Assembly: GCA_029552245.1 (NCBI GenBank)
Contig: JAKPDW010000091.1
Span: 26,505 to 90,504, forward strand
DNA from: Deltaproteobacteria bacterium
Lineage (GTDB): Bacteria; Desulfobacterota; Desulfomonilia; UBA1062
DNA: 64,000 nt
Direction of reading: 5' to 3'
Shown: positions 53,180 through 64,000 of the stretch, one piece after another
How positions within the stretch are numbered: position 1 is the stretch's first letter
Layout of the letters: every line of letters begins with the position of its first letter
Program-made: the position numbers and the translations under genes
Notes under the pieces: generated by a model
The model's input: the letters and a program-made list of their open reading frames with translations, nothing else
Told to the model about the DNA's origin: nothing
Databases searched by the model: none

Positions 53180-54547
53180 TCACCGACCGCCCGAGAGCTC
53201 TCTCACGATTTCCTCGAGCCTCTTCCTCGTATCACCCTCGATGGCACTCAATTCATGGCTGTTTTTCGCCTCGAAGCGCAGCACGATCACGGGCTGGGTG
53301 TTCGAAGGTCTCACGAGCCCCCACGCGTCTTTATCGGTGAACCTGACGCCGTCAATGTCCACGCAGTCTCGGTAGCGTTCTTTCGCGTAGGCCGCGAAAC
53401 GCTTGACCGCCTCGAACTTCACGTCGTCGGGGCACTCGACACGGATCTCCGGGGTGTTGACCACCGGGGGGAGAGCGTCGAAGACCGCCTGCGGGTCGTC
53501 CCTCCTGGAGAGGATCTCGAGAAGCCTCGCCGAGGCGTAGACGGCGTCGTCGAACCCGTACCACCTGTCGTTGAAGAAGATGTGCCCGCTCATCTCCCCG
53601 GCCAGGGCCGCCTGTTCCTCTGCGAGCCGCGCCTTCATGAGAGAGTGCCCGACCTTCCCCATCACCGGCACCCCCCCCAGGCGCGCGACCTCGTCGAAGA
53701 ACACCTTGGAACACTTCACCTCCCCGATGATCTTGGCGCCGGGCCGTTCCCTCAGGATCTCGCCGGCGAGGACGGTGGTGATCATGTCGCCGTAGATGGT
53801 CCTCCCGCGGGCGTCCACGACGCCTATGCGGTCGGCGTCGCCGTCGTAGCCGATGCCGAGGTCCGCCTTCAGCCTGATCACCTCGTCTCTCAGCATGGCG
53901 ATGCCTTCTTCCGTGGTCGGGTCGGGATGGTGGTTGGGGAAGCGCCCGTCGGGCTCGAGGCAGATGCCGAAGGCCTCCACGCCGAGAGCCTCGCACACCG
54001 CCATGGCGGGAGCCCCCCCGACGCCGTTCCCAGGGTCGATCACCACCCTGAGCCTTCTGGATCCAGGCCGGATCCTGGAGACGATGTCGTCCACGTACTC
54101 GGGCACGATGTCGTACGAGCGGGACCGGCCCCTGCCGCCCACCCGGCGCCCCTCCTCCATGAGGCGCCTGAGCTTCAAGATCTCCTCCCCGTAGATCGTC
54201 GTCTTCCCGAGGGCGATCTTGAACCCGTTGTTGTCCGGCGGGTTGTGGGAACCCGTCACCTCGATGCCGCCGTGCACGTCCGTCTTGAAGAGCGAGAAGT
54301 ACATGACAGGGGTGGGGACCATGCCGAGGTCCACCACGTCGATGCCGCTCGAGACGAGCCCCTGCTTGAGGATTTCCTTGAAGTCCGGCGAGCTGAGCCT
54401 GGCGTCCATGCCGAGGCTCACCCGTGATGCGCCGCGTTCGCTGTAGTAGACGCCCAGCGCCGAAGCGAGCCTCTCCACGAACTCGAAGGTCAGGTCCTGA
54501 CCCACCACCCCCCGTATGTCGTACTCGCGAAACACGTGAGGATTCAT
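53180..54547 (-). CDS. Phosphomannomutase/phosphoglucomutase (AlgC/ManB-type)
   Basis: 455-residue alpha-D-phosphohexomutase interconverting hexose 6- and 1-phosphates for surface polysaccharides. HVFREYDIRGVVG opens the fold; the catalytic phosphoserine is in IEVTGSHNPPDNNGFKI; the metal loop is GYDGDADRIGVVD; the sugar loop GEMSGHIFF; and the phosphate-binding RPSNTQPVIVLRFEA. GEMSGH fits the dual-specificity PMM/PGM subfamily. Start chosen at 54547 (MNPHVF), with an ATG five codons upstream as alternative. Confidence 0.92.
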   Translation of the reverse strand: MNPHVFREYDIRGVVGQDLTFEFVERLASALGVYYSERGASRVSLGMDARLSSPDFKEILKQGLVSSGIDVVDLGMVPTPVMYFSLFKTDVHGGIEVTGSHNPPDNNGFKIALGKTTIYGEEILKLRRLMEEGRRVGGRGRSRSYDIVPEYVDDIVSRIRPGSRRLRVVIDPGNGVGGAPAMAVCEALGVEAFGICLEPDGRFPNHHPDPTTEEGIAMLRDEVIRLKADLGIGYDGDADRIGVVDARGRTIYGDMITTVLAGEILRERPGAKIIGEVKCSKVFFDEVARLGGVPVMGKVGHSLMKARLAEEQAALAGEMSGHIFFNDRWYGFDDAVYASARLLEILSRRDDPQAVFDALPPVVNTPEIRVECPDDVKFEAVKRFAAYAKERYRDCVDIDGVRFTDKDAWGLVRPSNTQPVIVLRFEAKNSHELSAIEGDTRKRLEEIVRELSGGR

Positions 54548-55065
54548 ACTCCCCCCATTCATACCGTCTCGATTGGCGACCCAGCAGCCCCCGAAGGGGA
54601 CCGTCCGCGTTCACGGACCGGGCCCCGCCCGTACCTCAACAAAACCGAGGGATCCCTGCCCGCCTCTCCCGCCCGGCCGCAGGCCCACCATGCCCAGAAG
54701 CGTCGATGGCTCCGTCCCGGCCCTTGAGGAAGTGCATTGCCTCCGTCATGCGACGCCCAGCCCGTGGAATGGAGTACCCCGCCCCTTTGCCGGCCTGAGA
54801 GGCCCTTCTCTTTCACCCGATCATACCCAAGCGCCCGGAGCGTGGTCAAGGAACATGGGGTCTTCCCGCTCAAGGGAAAGAGCACCTTTCTCGAGGGTAT
54901 CAACGGCCATCGCCCTGTTGTCAAGGGACCAGGCCGTTGAGTTGCGCTCTCTGGCTCGACATCCCCTCTCGTGACCCGGCTGTCCCCCAAACCCTTGGGC
55001 CCAATCAAACCACGACCTTGACGAGGAAAGGGATGAAGAGGAATGAGAGGGGGACGTGGCGCCCG

Positions 55066-55153
55066 CCCGGCCCTCCAGCCCACGGCCGCCTGCGCCCCTG
55101 GGGTCTTCTGGTGAAGCCACACGCAACCCGGCCCTCCCTCCCAATGCCGTCTG
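55066..55153. repeat. 61-bp-period direct repeats, locus I
   Basis: CCCGGCCCTCC occurs at 55066-55076 and 55127-55137 and the match extends rightwards with gaps (about 22 of 27 positions), 61 bp apart. Weaker than the other loci. Confidence 0.4.
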
Positions 55154-55560
55154 GGTTTCCCGCCCGTCCCGTCGGTCTCGACGACTTCGAGCGCGCCCGT
55201 CGGCTGCACGTTCGGCGAGAACGCGACGCCCCACTCCGGACTCGTGGACGGCCGGGCCGGGGCGACGGCACTCGGAGCATCCAGGATTGACATCTTCCGC
55301 CACACGCCCGCCCGGGTGCCCCCTTGGCGTGATCGGGGGTCTCAAAAGAAAGATCGCGCCCGGTGCCCGGACTTCAAGCACCCCGATCCCGAGGAAAAAC
55401 GGCCAAGAAAACGGGTTGTGGTCCAAGGGGCTGGTGCGTCGAAGGCGCACCCGAGACTGTCTTCTTTTTACAACGAAGAACGGCAAGCATGTGGTGTGTT
55501 TCCCACACGGCCGGGACTCAGATTATGCGCAATTACTCGTTATTACGTCATTTTTCTATT

Positions 55561-55576
55561 TGGCATGATTGTTGTA
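55561..55576 (+). promoter_or_regulatory. Sigma-54-like promoter (variant -12) for the porin gene
   Basis: TGGCATGATTGTTGTA, with GG at 55562-55563 and GT at 55574-55575, 10 bp apart. It shares 14 of 16 bases with the box at 26030-26045, including the unusual TTGTA -12 half. The leader to the ATG at 55682 would be about 95 nt. Confidence 0.45.
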
Positions 55577-55681
55577 AAAGGATCTGTGTACGAGAGAAGA
55601 CATAAGGTATGTGCACAGGGGGCACCTGAGGACGGTTGAAAGACAAGATCTCGAGAAAACAAACGAAAAGGAGGAGATAGG

Positions 55682-57028
55682 ATGAAGAAGGCACTTTTGG
55701 CAGCGTTCATCGTACTGTTTGCCACGGCTGCGTGGGCGGAAGATGTGAAGTTCAGCATCTCCGGTGACTTCCACGCCCGCGGCAGCTACTGGAAGAACTT
55801 CAGCCAGGGCGCTCCGGCTGCGGACTACGAGAGCGAGTCCTACATGGACTACGACGGGGACATCAACCTCTACCCCAAGCTCTCGGTCGGCAACGCGACG
55901 CTCAACTTCAAGATAGCCATCCGTGACGAGACGTGGGGATCCATCGCGAACGACGTCTCCAAGTCCGTGAACACCGACTGGACTTCCATGGCGGGCCAGA
56001 CCTACACGACCCAGAAGGACGACAACATCAACATCGAGCGCGCCTGGCTCACCTACAAGTTCGGCGAGAACACCACGCTGGATGTCGGCCTCATGGACGG
56101 CCAGGCCTGGGCGACGACTTTCGGTGACTACTGCATGGGCCGCTACCGCGTGAAGCTCACCCAGAAGACCCCCTTCGGCGTGATCGAGGGCGGTCTCGAG
56201 AAGAACGTGGAGCTCGGCACCTCGGCCCTGAAGGACTCCGAGAAGGACGACTATGACTCCTACTTCCTCTCCGCCGTCACCAAGGCGGGCGACATCTACA
56301 TCAAGCCCCTGATCTTCTACGTCGACAACAGCGCGGCGCTCTCCAGCTCCGCCCCGAGCATCGGCGAGACGAGCGACGGCGTCAAGGTGCTCTACCTCGC
56401 CCTCGGCTTCAACGGCAAGCTCGGTGCGCTGGACTTCGAGAGCGAGCTCGGCTACAAGAAGGCCGACTGGGAAGACTTCGAGCAGCTCGCCGACTACGCC
56501 GCGGTCAACCCGGCTCTCGCTGCATACGCCAACGCGAAGAACAGCAACGTCTGGGGCGCGTACTTCAACGTCTGGAAGTCCATGGACGCCCTCACCCCCG
56601 GCATCACGCTGGCCTACGGCAGCTGGGATGACGAGGCCGGCGCCAGGGGCACCGGCTGGGGCTTCGACTTCCGTGACGACTTCTGCTCCAACCTGATCCT
56701 CGGCGACTGGATCGCCTGGAGCGACATCACCGGCAACGAAGAAGACCTCGTGGCCGCAACCCTCATCAAGCCCTACGTCACCGACGTGAAGCTGGCCGAC
56801 AAGCTCTCGGCGAGCGCCTCCTTCGGCTACATCATGTCCAACCAGAAGGACAACGCGTACGAGGACGCGACCGCCTGGGAAATCGACCTCGGGCTTGCGT
56901 ACAAGCTCAGCGACAACGTGACCTACTCGGTCGACGCCGGCTATGCCGACATCTCGTACGATGTCGAGGGCGTGGAAGACCCGGACGAGATCATGCTGCT
57001 CTCCCACAAGATCAAGTTCACCTTCTAG
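55682..57028 (+). CDS. Outer-membrane porin-like beta-barrel protein
   Basis: 448 residues. Signal peptide [19 protein letters not shown], then amphipathic strands typical of a porin ([65 protein letters not shown]) and the terminal Phe (SHKIKFTF) recognised by the Bam machinery. It is acidic and rich in Asp, Tyr and Trp. The strong AGGAGGAGA site, the long regulated leader and the clean terminator suggest an abundant protein. The substrate is unknown. Confidence 0.85.
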   Translation: MKKALLAAFIVLFATAAWAEDVKFSISGDFHARGSYWKNFSQGAPAADYESESYMDYDGDINLYPKLSVGNATLNFKIAIRDETWGSIANDVSKSVNTDWTSMAGQTYTTQKDDNINIERAWLTYKFGENTTLDVGLMDGQAWATTFGDYCMGRYRVKLTQKTPFGVIEGGLEKNVELGTSALKDSEKDDYDSYFLSAVTKAGDIYIKPLIFYVDNSAALSSSAPSIGETSDGVKVLYLALGFNGKLGALDFESELGYKKADWEDFEQLADYAAVNPALAAYANAKNSNVWGAYFNVWKSMDALTPGITLAYGSWDDEAGARGTGWGFDFRDDFCSNLILGDWIAWSDITGNEEDLVAATLIKPYVTDVKLADKLSASASFGYIMSNQKDNAYEDATAWEIDLGLAYKLSDNVTYSVDAGYADISYDVEGVEDPDEIMLLSHKIKFTF

Positions 57029-57054
57029 GCACGATCATCCCAAGGGGAAACACG

Positions 57055-57084
57055 AAGGGCCCGCCATCTGGCGGGCCCTTTTTT
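57055..57084 (+). terminator. Intrinsic terminator after the porin gene
   Basis: A 9-bp perfect stem GGGCCCGCC (57057-57065) / GGCGGGCCC (57070-57078), loop ATCT, then six T (57079-57084). It ends 56 bp after the porin stop. On the other strand the stem is followed by only two T, so it is mainly one-way. Confidence 0.95.
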
Positions 57085-57145
57085 CATCCTTTGTACAGGC
57101 CGTCGTACAGGCCGGGGGATCGCGGCCTGGAGCGGCCACGTGCGG

Positions 57146-58860
<1,715 letters not shown>

Positions 58861-58864
<4 letters not shown>

Positions 58865-60606
58865 CTGTCCTCGAGTTCCTCCATGATTCGCTGGCGCAGA
58901 CCCCTGCGCTCGATCATCGCCTCCTGCTTCTCCTTGAGCAGCTCGTTGCGCCTTGCGGTGTCGCGGGCGCGCTCAGCGGCAAGGAGCTCGTGCTGGATCC
59001 TCTTGAGCCTCTCGTCGATCGCAAGACTCTTAAACCTGAAGAGGGTGTCGATCAAGGCCTTTTTCGCGTCCCCGGGGAACTCCCCCTGGGCGGCCAGCCG
59101 CGAGGCGGTGAGCCTCACCCTGTCCGGGCACGACGGGTCCGCGAGGGGATCGTCCCCGCCTTTCACCATGTAGTCGAAGAGCCCCTGGAGCTCGGCGTCC
59201 GAGAACTCAAGCGCGGGCGCCTTCTCCCTGACCTTCGATGCCGCTGCCCTGTCGAGGACCATCAGCCTCGCGAGCGTCGTCTCTATGCCCTTCCTCTCTG
59301 CACCGTATCCCTGGCCGGGTTCCCCCGCCGTATCGGCAGAGCGCACCTCGCACATCCTCGCCACCACGTCCGGGGACACCCCGAGCCTGGAGGCAAGCCT
59401 GTGGGAGAGGAGATCCCTCAGCACGGGATCCCTTGCATGTGCAATCATCGGCGTCAATTCCTTCAGGATGGCGTTCTGACCACGGAGTTTAGATGGATCG
59501 TTCCTGGAAAAGGATTCATCGAAGACGAACTCCCATATGTCCCTGGCCGTCTCGAGGATGGACCTGAACGCCTCGATGCCCTCCCGCGCGATGTCGTCCG
59601 GGTCCTTGCCCTGGGGCAGGATCACGACCCTCGGGATCACCCCCGAGGCGGCAAACGGCTCAATCGCCCTGACCATGGCCTTCCTGCCGGACTCGTCGCC
59701 GTCGAAGACCAGCGTGATGTCGTCCGTGAAGCGCATGAGGAGCCTCACGTGGTCCTCTCCCAGGGCCGTGCCCAGCGTCGCGACGGCGGCATCGAAACCC
59801 GCCTGGGCGAGGGAGACGACGTCCATGTACCCCTCGACAACCACGGCGCCGCCTTTCCTGATGGCGCTCCTCGCCGAGTGCAGGTTGTAGACGAGCCTCC
59901 TCTTCTCGAATATGGGGGATTCGGAGGTGTTGAGGTACTTGGGTTCTCCCGGGCCGATGATCCTGCCACCGAAGCCGGCCACCTCGCCCGAGAGGTCCAC
60001 GATGGGGAACATCACGCGCCCCCTGAACCTGTCCCGGTAGCCGCCGCCCTTCTTCGAGACCACGAGCCCGGCCCTCTCCGCCACCGTGGGGGGCACGCCC
60101 CTCGCCCTCAGGCGCCTCAAGAGCGCATCCCAGGACTCCGGCGCATACCCTATGCGAAAGCGTGACTGCGTGGCCTCGTCGATCCCCCTGCCCCTGAGAT
60201 ACCTGCGCGCGGGCTCGCCCTCGGGCGAGGAGAGCGTCTCCACGAAGAACTCCGCTGCGCAGGCGTTCGCCTCGTAGAGGGCCTTGTTCCCGGACCGCCT
60301 CGAGGACGCGGGCCGCTCCTCGGGCTCGATGCCCGCCCTCTTGGCCAGCTCTTCAGCCGCCTCGGCGAACGACAGGCCCTTCTTCTCCATGAGGAACGTG
60401 AACACGTCCCCGCCCTTGCCGCACCCGAAGCACTTGAAGGTCTGCCTGGCCGCATCCACGGCGAACGACGGCGTCTTCTCGCTGTGGAAGGGGCAGAGTC
60501 CCCAGAGCCTCCCCCCCTTCCTCTCGAGGCTCACGTGCTCCGCGACGACGGAGACGATGTCGAGGGCCTGCTTGATCCTCTCGAGGCGCGACCTGTCCAC
60601 CCTCAC
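58861..60606 (-). CDS. dnaG: DnaG, DNA primase
   Basis: 581-residue primase. The zinc-binding domain has [15 protein letters not shown] and [16 protein letters not shown] (C-H-C-C). The RNA-polymerase/Toprim core has [36 protein letters not shown] and [12 protein letters not shown]. The C-terminal region (~430-581) is the helicase-binding part. The GTG at 60604-60606 overlapping the mutS2 stop was chosen; a second GTG two codons later is possible. Confidence 0.96.
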
Positions 60607-62873
60607 TCCCCCTCGAGCGTCACGATGGTCTTGTTTCCCCCGCCCTCGGACATCGGCGCGTCCTCCACCGCCTTGACGCACGGCAGTTCCCTGAGGTAGG
60701 CCCGTATGGCGTTCTTGAGCCTCCCGGTGCCTGCGCCGTGGATGATCTCCAGCTGCCTCTGCCCCGTGAGCACGGCCCTGTCCACGGCCCGCTCCACCAC
60801 CGGCAGCGCCTCGTCCACCCTGAGCCCCACCACCTTGATGGGCAGCACACGTGGCGGTGCCTGCATCCTCGAGACCGTGCGGCCGGCGCCGCCGACGGAC
60901 CCTGCGCCGGGCACGGCCGTGACCTGGTCCAGCCCCACCCTCACCCTCTTGCCGGCAAGGGACACCTCGGCGCTGTCCTGGTCCACGCCCACGACCACGC
61001 CTTCGGTGTCCGAGCCCTTCAGGCGCACCCTGGCGCCCGGTGACACATCCAGCGCCTCGGCCGGCGCCCCGGCCTCCTCGATGACCCGTTCCACCTCGGC
61101 CGTCTCAGGGTCTTCTCGAACCCTCCTGACCTCCTCGGGGGCGGCCTTCCTTTTCGCCATCTTCTCGAGCCTGTCCAGGAGGTTCTTGTAGCGCAAGGCG
61201 CTCTGCAGCCTCTCCTTCCTGTGCGCCTCGAGCTCCCTTGCCGCCTCCTCCCGCATCCTTCTCGCCTCGGCCAGCTCGCGGCTGGCTTCTTCCCGCATGA
61301 CATGCGCCTGGGTCATGTCCATGACCGCACGGGCGAGCGTGGAGGAGGTGTCCCGGTTCACGATGCCCCGGGCCTGCTCGATGAGTTCCCTGGGAAAGTC
61401 GATGGACTCCAGGATCTCGAAGGCCCTGCTCTGGCCGACCATGCCGTACTGGAGCGTGTACAGGGGCTTCAAGCCGGTCTCGTCGAACGCGGTCGCCGCG
61501 TTCTGCACCCCCTTGGACGTCACACCGTAGAGCTTCACGAGGTCGGCGTGCGAGGTCACCACGACGGTCGCGCCCTTTTCCCTGAGGGCGTGTATGCAGG
61601 CCACCGCGAGCGCGGATCCCTGCTCGTGGTCCGTGCCCGAACCCGGCTCGTCCAGGAGCACGAGGTCACCCCTTTGGGTCTTCCCGTAGATCCCCTTCAA
61701 GGTCAGCGCATGCGCCGTGAAGGAGGAGAGGTCGTGGGTGATGTCCTGGCTCGTGTCCATCTCCACGTGCACCGCCCCGAAGGGGGCGATCGTGGAGCCT
61801 TCCCGCGCGGGCACGGCGAGCCCGCTCTTGGCCATGAGCACCAGGAGCCCCAACGTCTTGAGCGCCACGGTCTTGCCGCCTGCGTTGGGGCCCGTGATGA
61901 CCAGGCAGTCATGCCCCTTGGGGATGCGGATGTCGATCGGGACCGTGGCCCGCTCGCCGAGCCGCTCGAGGAGCACCGGGTGGCGGGCGTCCTTGAGGTC
62001 CACCCCTTCGGCCCCGATGCGGGGGACGGTGCAGCCCCACCTCAGGGCCCACCCGGCCGTCGCCGCGAGGAGGTCGAAGCGGCCGTAGAACTCGAGTCCC
62101 TCCATGATCTCGGATGCATGGGACACGACCATGGAGGTGAGCTCCCTCAGCACCCGCTGTTCCTCCTCGAGGATCTGGGACCTGACCTGGTTCAGGGCGT
62201 TGTTTTCCTCCACGACCTCCATGGGCTCGACGTACACGGTGCGGTTCGTCCTCGAGTAGTCGTGGGTGATGCCGCTCACGTGCAGGTGGAAATCGTGCCT
62301 GAGCGGGATCACGTAGCGCTCGTTCCTGATGGTGACGAGATCCTCCATGATCACGGATTTGGGCCTGAGGCGCTCGAGGACGGCCTCGAGCCGTTCCACG
62401 ATGAGTCCGCGGATGGACCTCGCCTTGTTCCTCAGGTCCCTGAGCAGCGGGCACGCGTCCCCGGAGACCTCGCCGGTGGGCAGGATCAGGGCTTCTATCT
62501 GCGATGCGACGGCAGGAGGCGGGTTCACGGGGCGGGCAAGCTCGGCCAGGAGCCCCCCCCGTGCCTCGAGGTCTTTCTTGAGACGGGTGACCGCCCGCAC
62601 GGCATCCGAGATCCTGCGGAGGTCCTGCCCCTCCAGCACGGCGCCCTCCCTCACGCTGAGCAGGGCTCGCACGTCGGGGACCTCGACCACAACAGGCGGG
62701 TTCGAGCCCTTGAGCGCGTCCATCATCTCCGACACGAGGGCGAGCCTGTGTCTCGCCTCGTCCCACGAGTCAAGGGGCGCGAGCCCCTCGAGGGCGCTCC
62801 TGCCCATGTCCGTCGTGACGTGGGACGCGAGGTACTGTTTCAGTATGGAATACTCGAGCGGGTCTTGACCCAT
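60603..62873 (-). CDS. mutS2: MutS2 family ATPase with C-terminal Smr domain
   Basis: 756 residues. The clamp and lever part precede an ABC-type ATPase: Walker A ITGPNAGGKTVALKTLG, STIAPFGAVHVEMDTSQDI, and Walker B LVLLDEPGSGTDHEQGSAL. A coiled coil (ARRMREEAARELEAHRKER) and a KOW-like segment (VSPGARVRLKGSDTEGVVVG) lead to the Smr domain (VVGLRVDEALPVVERAV, IIHGAGTGRLKNAIRAYL). MutS2 lacks mismatch-recognition residues and acts on collided ribosomes or recombination intermediates, depending on species. It sits between yqeY and dnaG in one operon. Confidence 0.95.
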   Translation of the reverse strand: MGQDPLEYSILKQYLASHVTTDMGRSALEGLAPLDSWDEARHRLALVSEMMDALKGSNPPVVVEVPDVRALLSVREGAVLEGQDLRRISDAVRAVTRLKKDLEARGGLLAELARPVNPPPAVASQIEALILPTGEVSGDACPLLRDLRNKARSIRGLIVERLEAVLERLRPKSVIMEDLVTIRNERYVIPLRHDFHLHVSGITHDYSRTNRTVYVEPMEVVEENNALNQVRSQILEEEQRVLRELTSMVVSHASEIMEGLEFYGRFDLLAATAGWALRWGCTVPRIGAEGVDLKDARHPVLLERLGERATVPIDIRIPKGHDCLVITGPNAGGKTVALKTLGLLVLMAKSGLAVPAREGSTIAPFGAVHVEMDTSQDITHDLSSFTAHALTLKGIYGKTQRGDLVLLDEPGSGTDHEQGSALAVACIHALREKGATVVVTSHADLVKLYGVTSKGVQNAATAFDETGLKPLYTLQYGMVGQSRAFEILESIDFPRELIEQARGIVNRDTSSTLARAVMDMTQAHVMREEASRELAEARRMREEAARELEAHRKERLQSALRYKNLLDRLEKMAKRKAAPEEVRRVREDPETAEVERVIEEAGAPAEALDVSPGARVRLKGSDTEGVVVGVDQDSAEVSLAGKRVRVGLDQVTAVPGAGSVGGAGRTVSRMQAPPRVLPIKVVGLRVDEALPVVERAVDRAVLTGQRQLEIIHGAGTGRLKNAIRAYLRELPCVKAVEDAPMSEGGGNKTIVTLEGE

Positions 62874-62928
62874 GCAAACGTGCGCCGTGCACGAAAGGTG
62901 CGCGAAAGGCCGCCGCACCCCTCGAATC

Positions 62929-63366
62929 TCACTGGAGCAGAGAATTCACGATGGAGTTGACGATCTTCCCGTCCGCCTGGCCCGCCACCTTCGCCATGAC
63001 GAGCTTCATGACCTTGCCGAAGTCCTTCTTGGTGGCCCCCGTCTGCTCGATGATCTCCCGTGCAATGGAGCGGATCCCCTCCTCGTCGAGTTCCGGGGGG
63101 AGATACGATTTCAGGATCTCGAGATTCTTCCTCTCGATCGCGGCCAGGTCCTGCCTGCCGCCTTTCTCGTAGGCCTCGAGCGACTCCGTCACCTGCTTGA
63201 CCTGGGACTTCAGGACCCTGACGACCTCCTGGTCGTCAAGGTCCTTGTTCAGCGCAACCTGACGGTACTTGATCGCGGAGACCGCCATGCGAAGGCAGGA
63301 GGTGCGTTCCCTGTCCTGCGCCTTCATGGCGGCTTCCAGATCTGCCTTTATCCTCTCGACAAGCAT
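62929..63366 (-). CDS. yqeY: YqeY/GatB-domain protein
   Basis: 145-residue protein of the YqeY family, related to the tail domain of GatB: MLVERIKADLEAAMKAQD, RTSCLRMAVSAIKYRQV, ILKSYLPPELDEEGI, then DFGKVMKLVMAKVAGQADGKIV. It is the usual neighbour of rpsU. Function is not settled; a link with tRNA amidation or translation is inferred from GatB. The ATG at 63364-63366 follows AAAGAGGA. Confidence 0.93.
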   Translation of the reverse strand: MLVERIKADLEAAMKAQDRERTSCLRMAVSAIKYRQVALNKDLDDQEVVRVLKSQVKQVTESLEAYEKGGRQDLAAIERKNLEILKSYLPPELDEEGIRSIAREIIEQTGATKKDFGKVMKLVMAKVAGQADGKIVNSIVNSLLQ

Positions 63367-63377
63367 GCCATCCTCTT

Positions 63378-63581
63378 TCAATAGAAGGACTTGGACTTGC
63401 TCATCCTCTTCATGGCCCTCTTCCGCGCCGCAAGGGCCTTGCGCTTCTTCTTGACGCTCGGCTTCTCGTAGAACTCCCGCTTGCGGACATCGGAGAGAAC
63501 CCCCGCCTTTTCCACCTGCTTCTTGAAGCGCTTGAGCGCGCTCTCAAAAGGCTCGGCGTCTCTCACCTTGACTCCGGGCAT
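63378..63581 (-). CDS. rpsU: Ribosomal protein bS21
   Basis: 67-residue bS21, the basic small-subunit protein: [20 protein letters not shown] (in part [18 protein letters not shown]), [20 protein letters not shown] and a Lys/Arg-rich end. It is the first gene of the classical macromolecular-synthesis operon (rpsU...dnaG-rpoD), which couples ribosome, replication and transcription capacity. The promoter at 63637-63665 precedes it. Confidence 0.97.
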   Translation of the reverse strand: MPGVKVRDAEPFESALKRFKKQVEKAGVLSDVRKREFYEKPSVKKKRKALAARKRAMKRMSKSKSFY

Positions 63582-63636
63582 GAGCTTAGGACGACACCCC
63601 CTCTCCTCGTGGGACTGGCTTTCTCAGAGCACAAGA

Positions 63637-63665
63637 TGTATATCCAACAGAACTTCCCGTGTCAA
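63637..63665 (-). promoter_or_regulatory. Sigma-70 promoter of the macromolecular-synthesis operon
   Basis: Reading leftwards: TTGACA (63665-63660), 17-bp spacer, TATACA (63642-63637). The leader to rpsU is about 50 nt. Confidence 0.8.
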
Positions 63666-64000
63666 GGAATGTTTCATGCCGTGTGAATCCGGACCCACGC
63701 CCCCGTCACGGAAGCGGTGATCCCCGGGCCCCCTTACGCCGAGGCCCCATCATGCCGTCTGCCTCACGATCGCACCCCCGACATGGGCTCGAGCGCCCAC
63801 GGACACGCGCAGGGAGTTGTCCCGTCAAGGGCGCAGACGGCTCCCGCCTCTCCAGCACCCGGCAAGGCCGATGCGCCGCCCGCATGCGCCTCCCCCTGAT
63901 CTTTTCAGCCCCCCTTCCCCTCGAGCACGGCCAGCCCCTTGTCTCACGCCGAGATACGCTTCGAGCGGCCCCTTCTCCCCCCGCCCCCGCCCCCCCATGC
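63666..64000. other. Right-edge intergenic sequence
   Basis: 335 bp of GC-rich sequence upstream of the rpsU promoter. I see no gene, tRNA or 61-bp repeat. C-rich tracts dominate the last 50 bases. Confidence 0.5.

Larger units (their letters stand above)
54548..55681. other. 1.1-kb intergenic region upstream of the porin gene
   Basis: Longest gap in the window. I could not support any gene. The left and central parts are GC-rich and hold a 61-bp-period pair at 55066/55127. The last 200 bp turn AT-rich and carry the porin's regulatory region, with a sigma-54-like box at 55561 and AGGAGGAGA just before the ATG. Confidence 0.55.

Noticed and set aside
54559..55305. Minus-strand 248-codon frame in the porin upstream gap
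   Set aside because: No start signal, no domain, Pro/Arg-rich composition; neighbouring frames look the same.
60603..62873. MutS mismatch-repair protein
   Set aside because: No N-terminal mismatch-recognition domain, and a C-terminal Smr domain is present, so MutS2.

Overview
The window is a 64-kb stretch of a high-GC (roughly two thirds G+C by eye), densely coded, Gram-negative anaerobe. Gene content points to a Deltaproteobacteria/Desulfobacterota-like organism: a macromolecular-synthesis operon of the form rpsU-yqeY-mutS2-dnaG-rpoD, a four-subunit 2-oxoacid:ferredoxin oxidoreductase, PdxS/PdxT vitamin B6 synthesis, an outer-membrane porin, a type VI secretion system, flagella under sigma-54-type control, and a set of c-di-GMP proteins. 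The species cannot be named from sequence alone.

Layout. 1-12.8 kb (minus strand): a T6SS operon read from a TTGACA-17-TAGAGT promoter at 12910-12938. Its order is an unrecognised zinc-ribbon protein with an ETVI-repeat tail, a TagH-C-like hypothetical, tssJ, tssK, tssL, tssM, tagF, tagJ, tssA and tssB (cut by the window edge). 13.1-15.9 kb (plus): a secreted PD40/TolB-like propeller, a clostripain-family (C11) protease and an ABM monooxygenase. 16.0-20.6 kb: pdxS-pdxT-pabBC divergent from a pdxR-type MocR regulator, with a perfect 24-bp palindrome in between. 20.9-24.0 kb: sfsA, a small Zn-ribbon protein, rluB-like and an HU/IHF-like protein.

24.1-36.8 kb (plus): flagellar block with an NtrC-type regulator, an AMIN/TPR exported protein, a FleQ-like regulator with a degenerate receiver, a sigma-54 promoter, then flgB-flgC-fliE-fliF-fliG-fliH-fliI-fliJ-motE-like. 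37.4-47.5 kb (minus): HD-GYP phosphodiesterase, radical SAM enzyme plus acyl-CoA synthetase-like gene, a Cys-rich mini-protein, a class A penicillin-binding protein, an atypical PilZ protein and a GGDEF cyclase. 47.7-50.7 kb (plus): porG-porD-porA-porB. 50.7-54.5 kb (minus): threonine dehydratase-like, SH3/anchor protein, phosphomannomutase/phosphoglucomutase. 55.7-57.0 kb: porin. 57.1-63.6 kb (minus): the macromolecular-synthesis operon.

Two patterns cut across the annotation. First, four otherwise conserved genes (the ETVI protein, tssM, the FleQ-like gene, fliF) each lack exactly one base. Restoring one base gives a full-length reading frame in every case, so either the assembly has indel errors or these systems are decaying. 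Second, six of the long gaps between transcription units hold 2-3 direct repeats of about 13-29 bp at a start-to-start distance of exactly 61 bp. The repeat sequence differs from gap to gap and the DNA between copies is unrelated. The best case (52582-52732) is three 29-bp repeats separated by two 32-bp spacers, the geometry of a type I-E CRISPR array, but no cas gene is present here. No rRNA, tRNA, insertion sequence or canonical CRISPR array was recognised.
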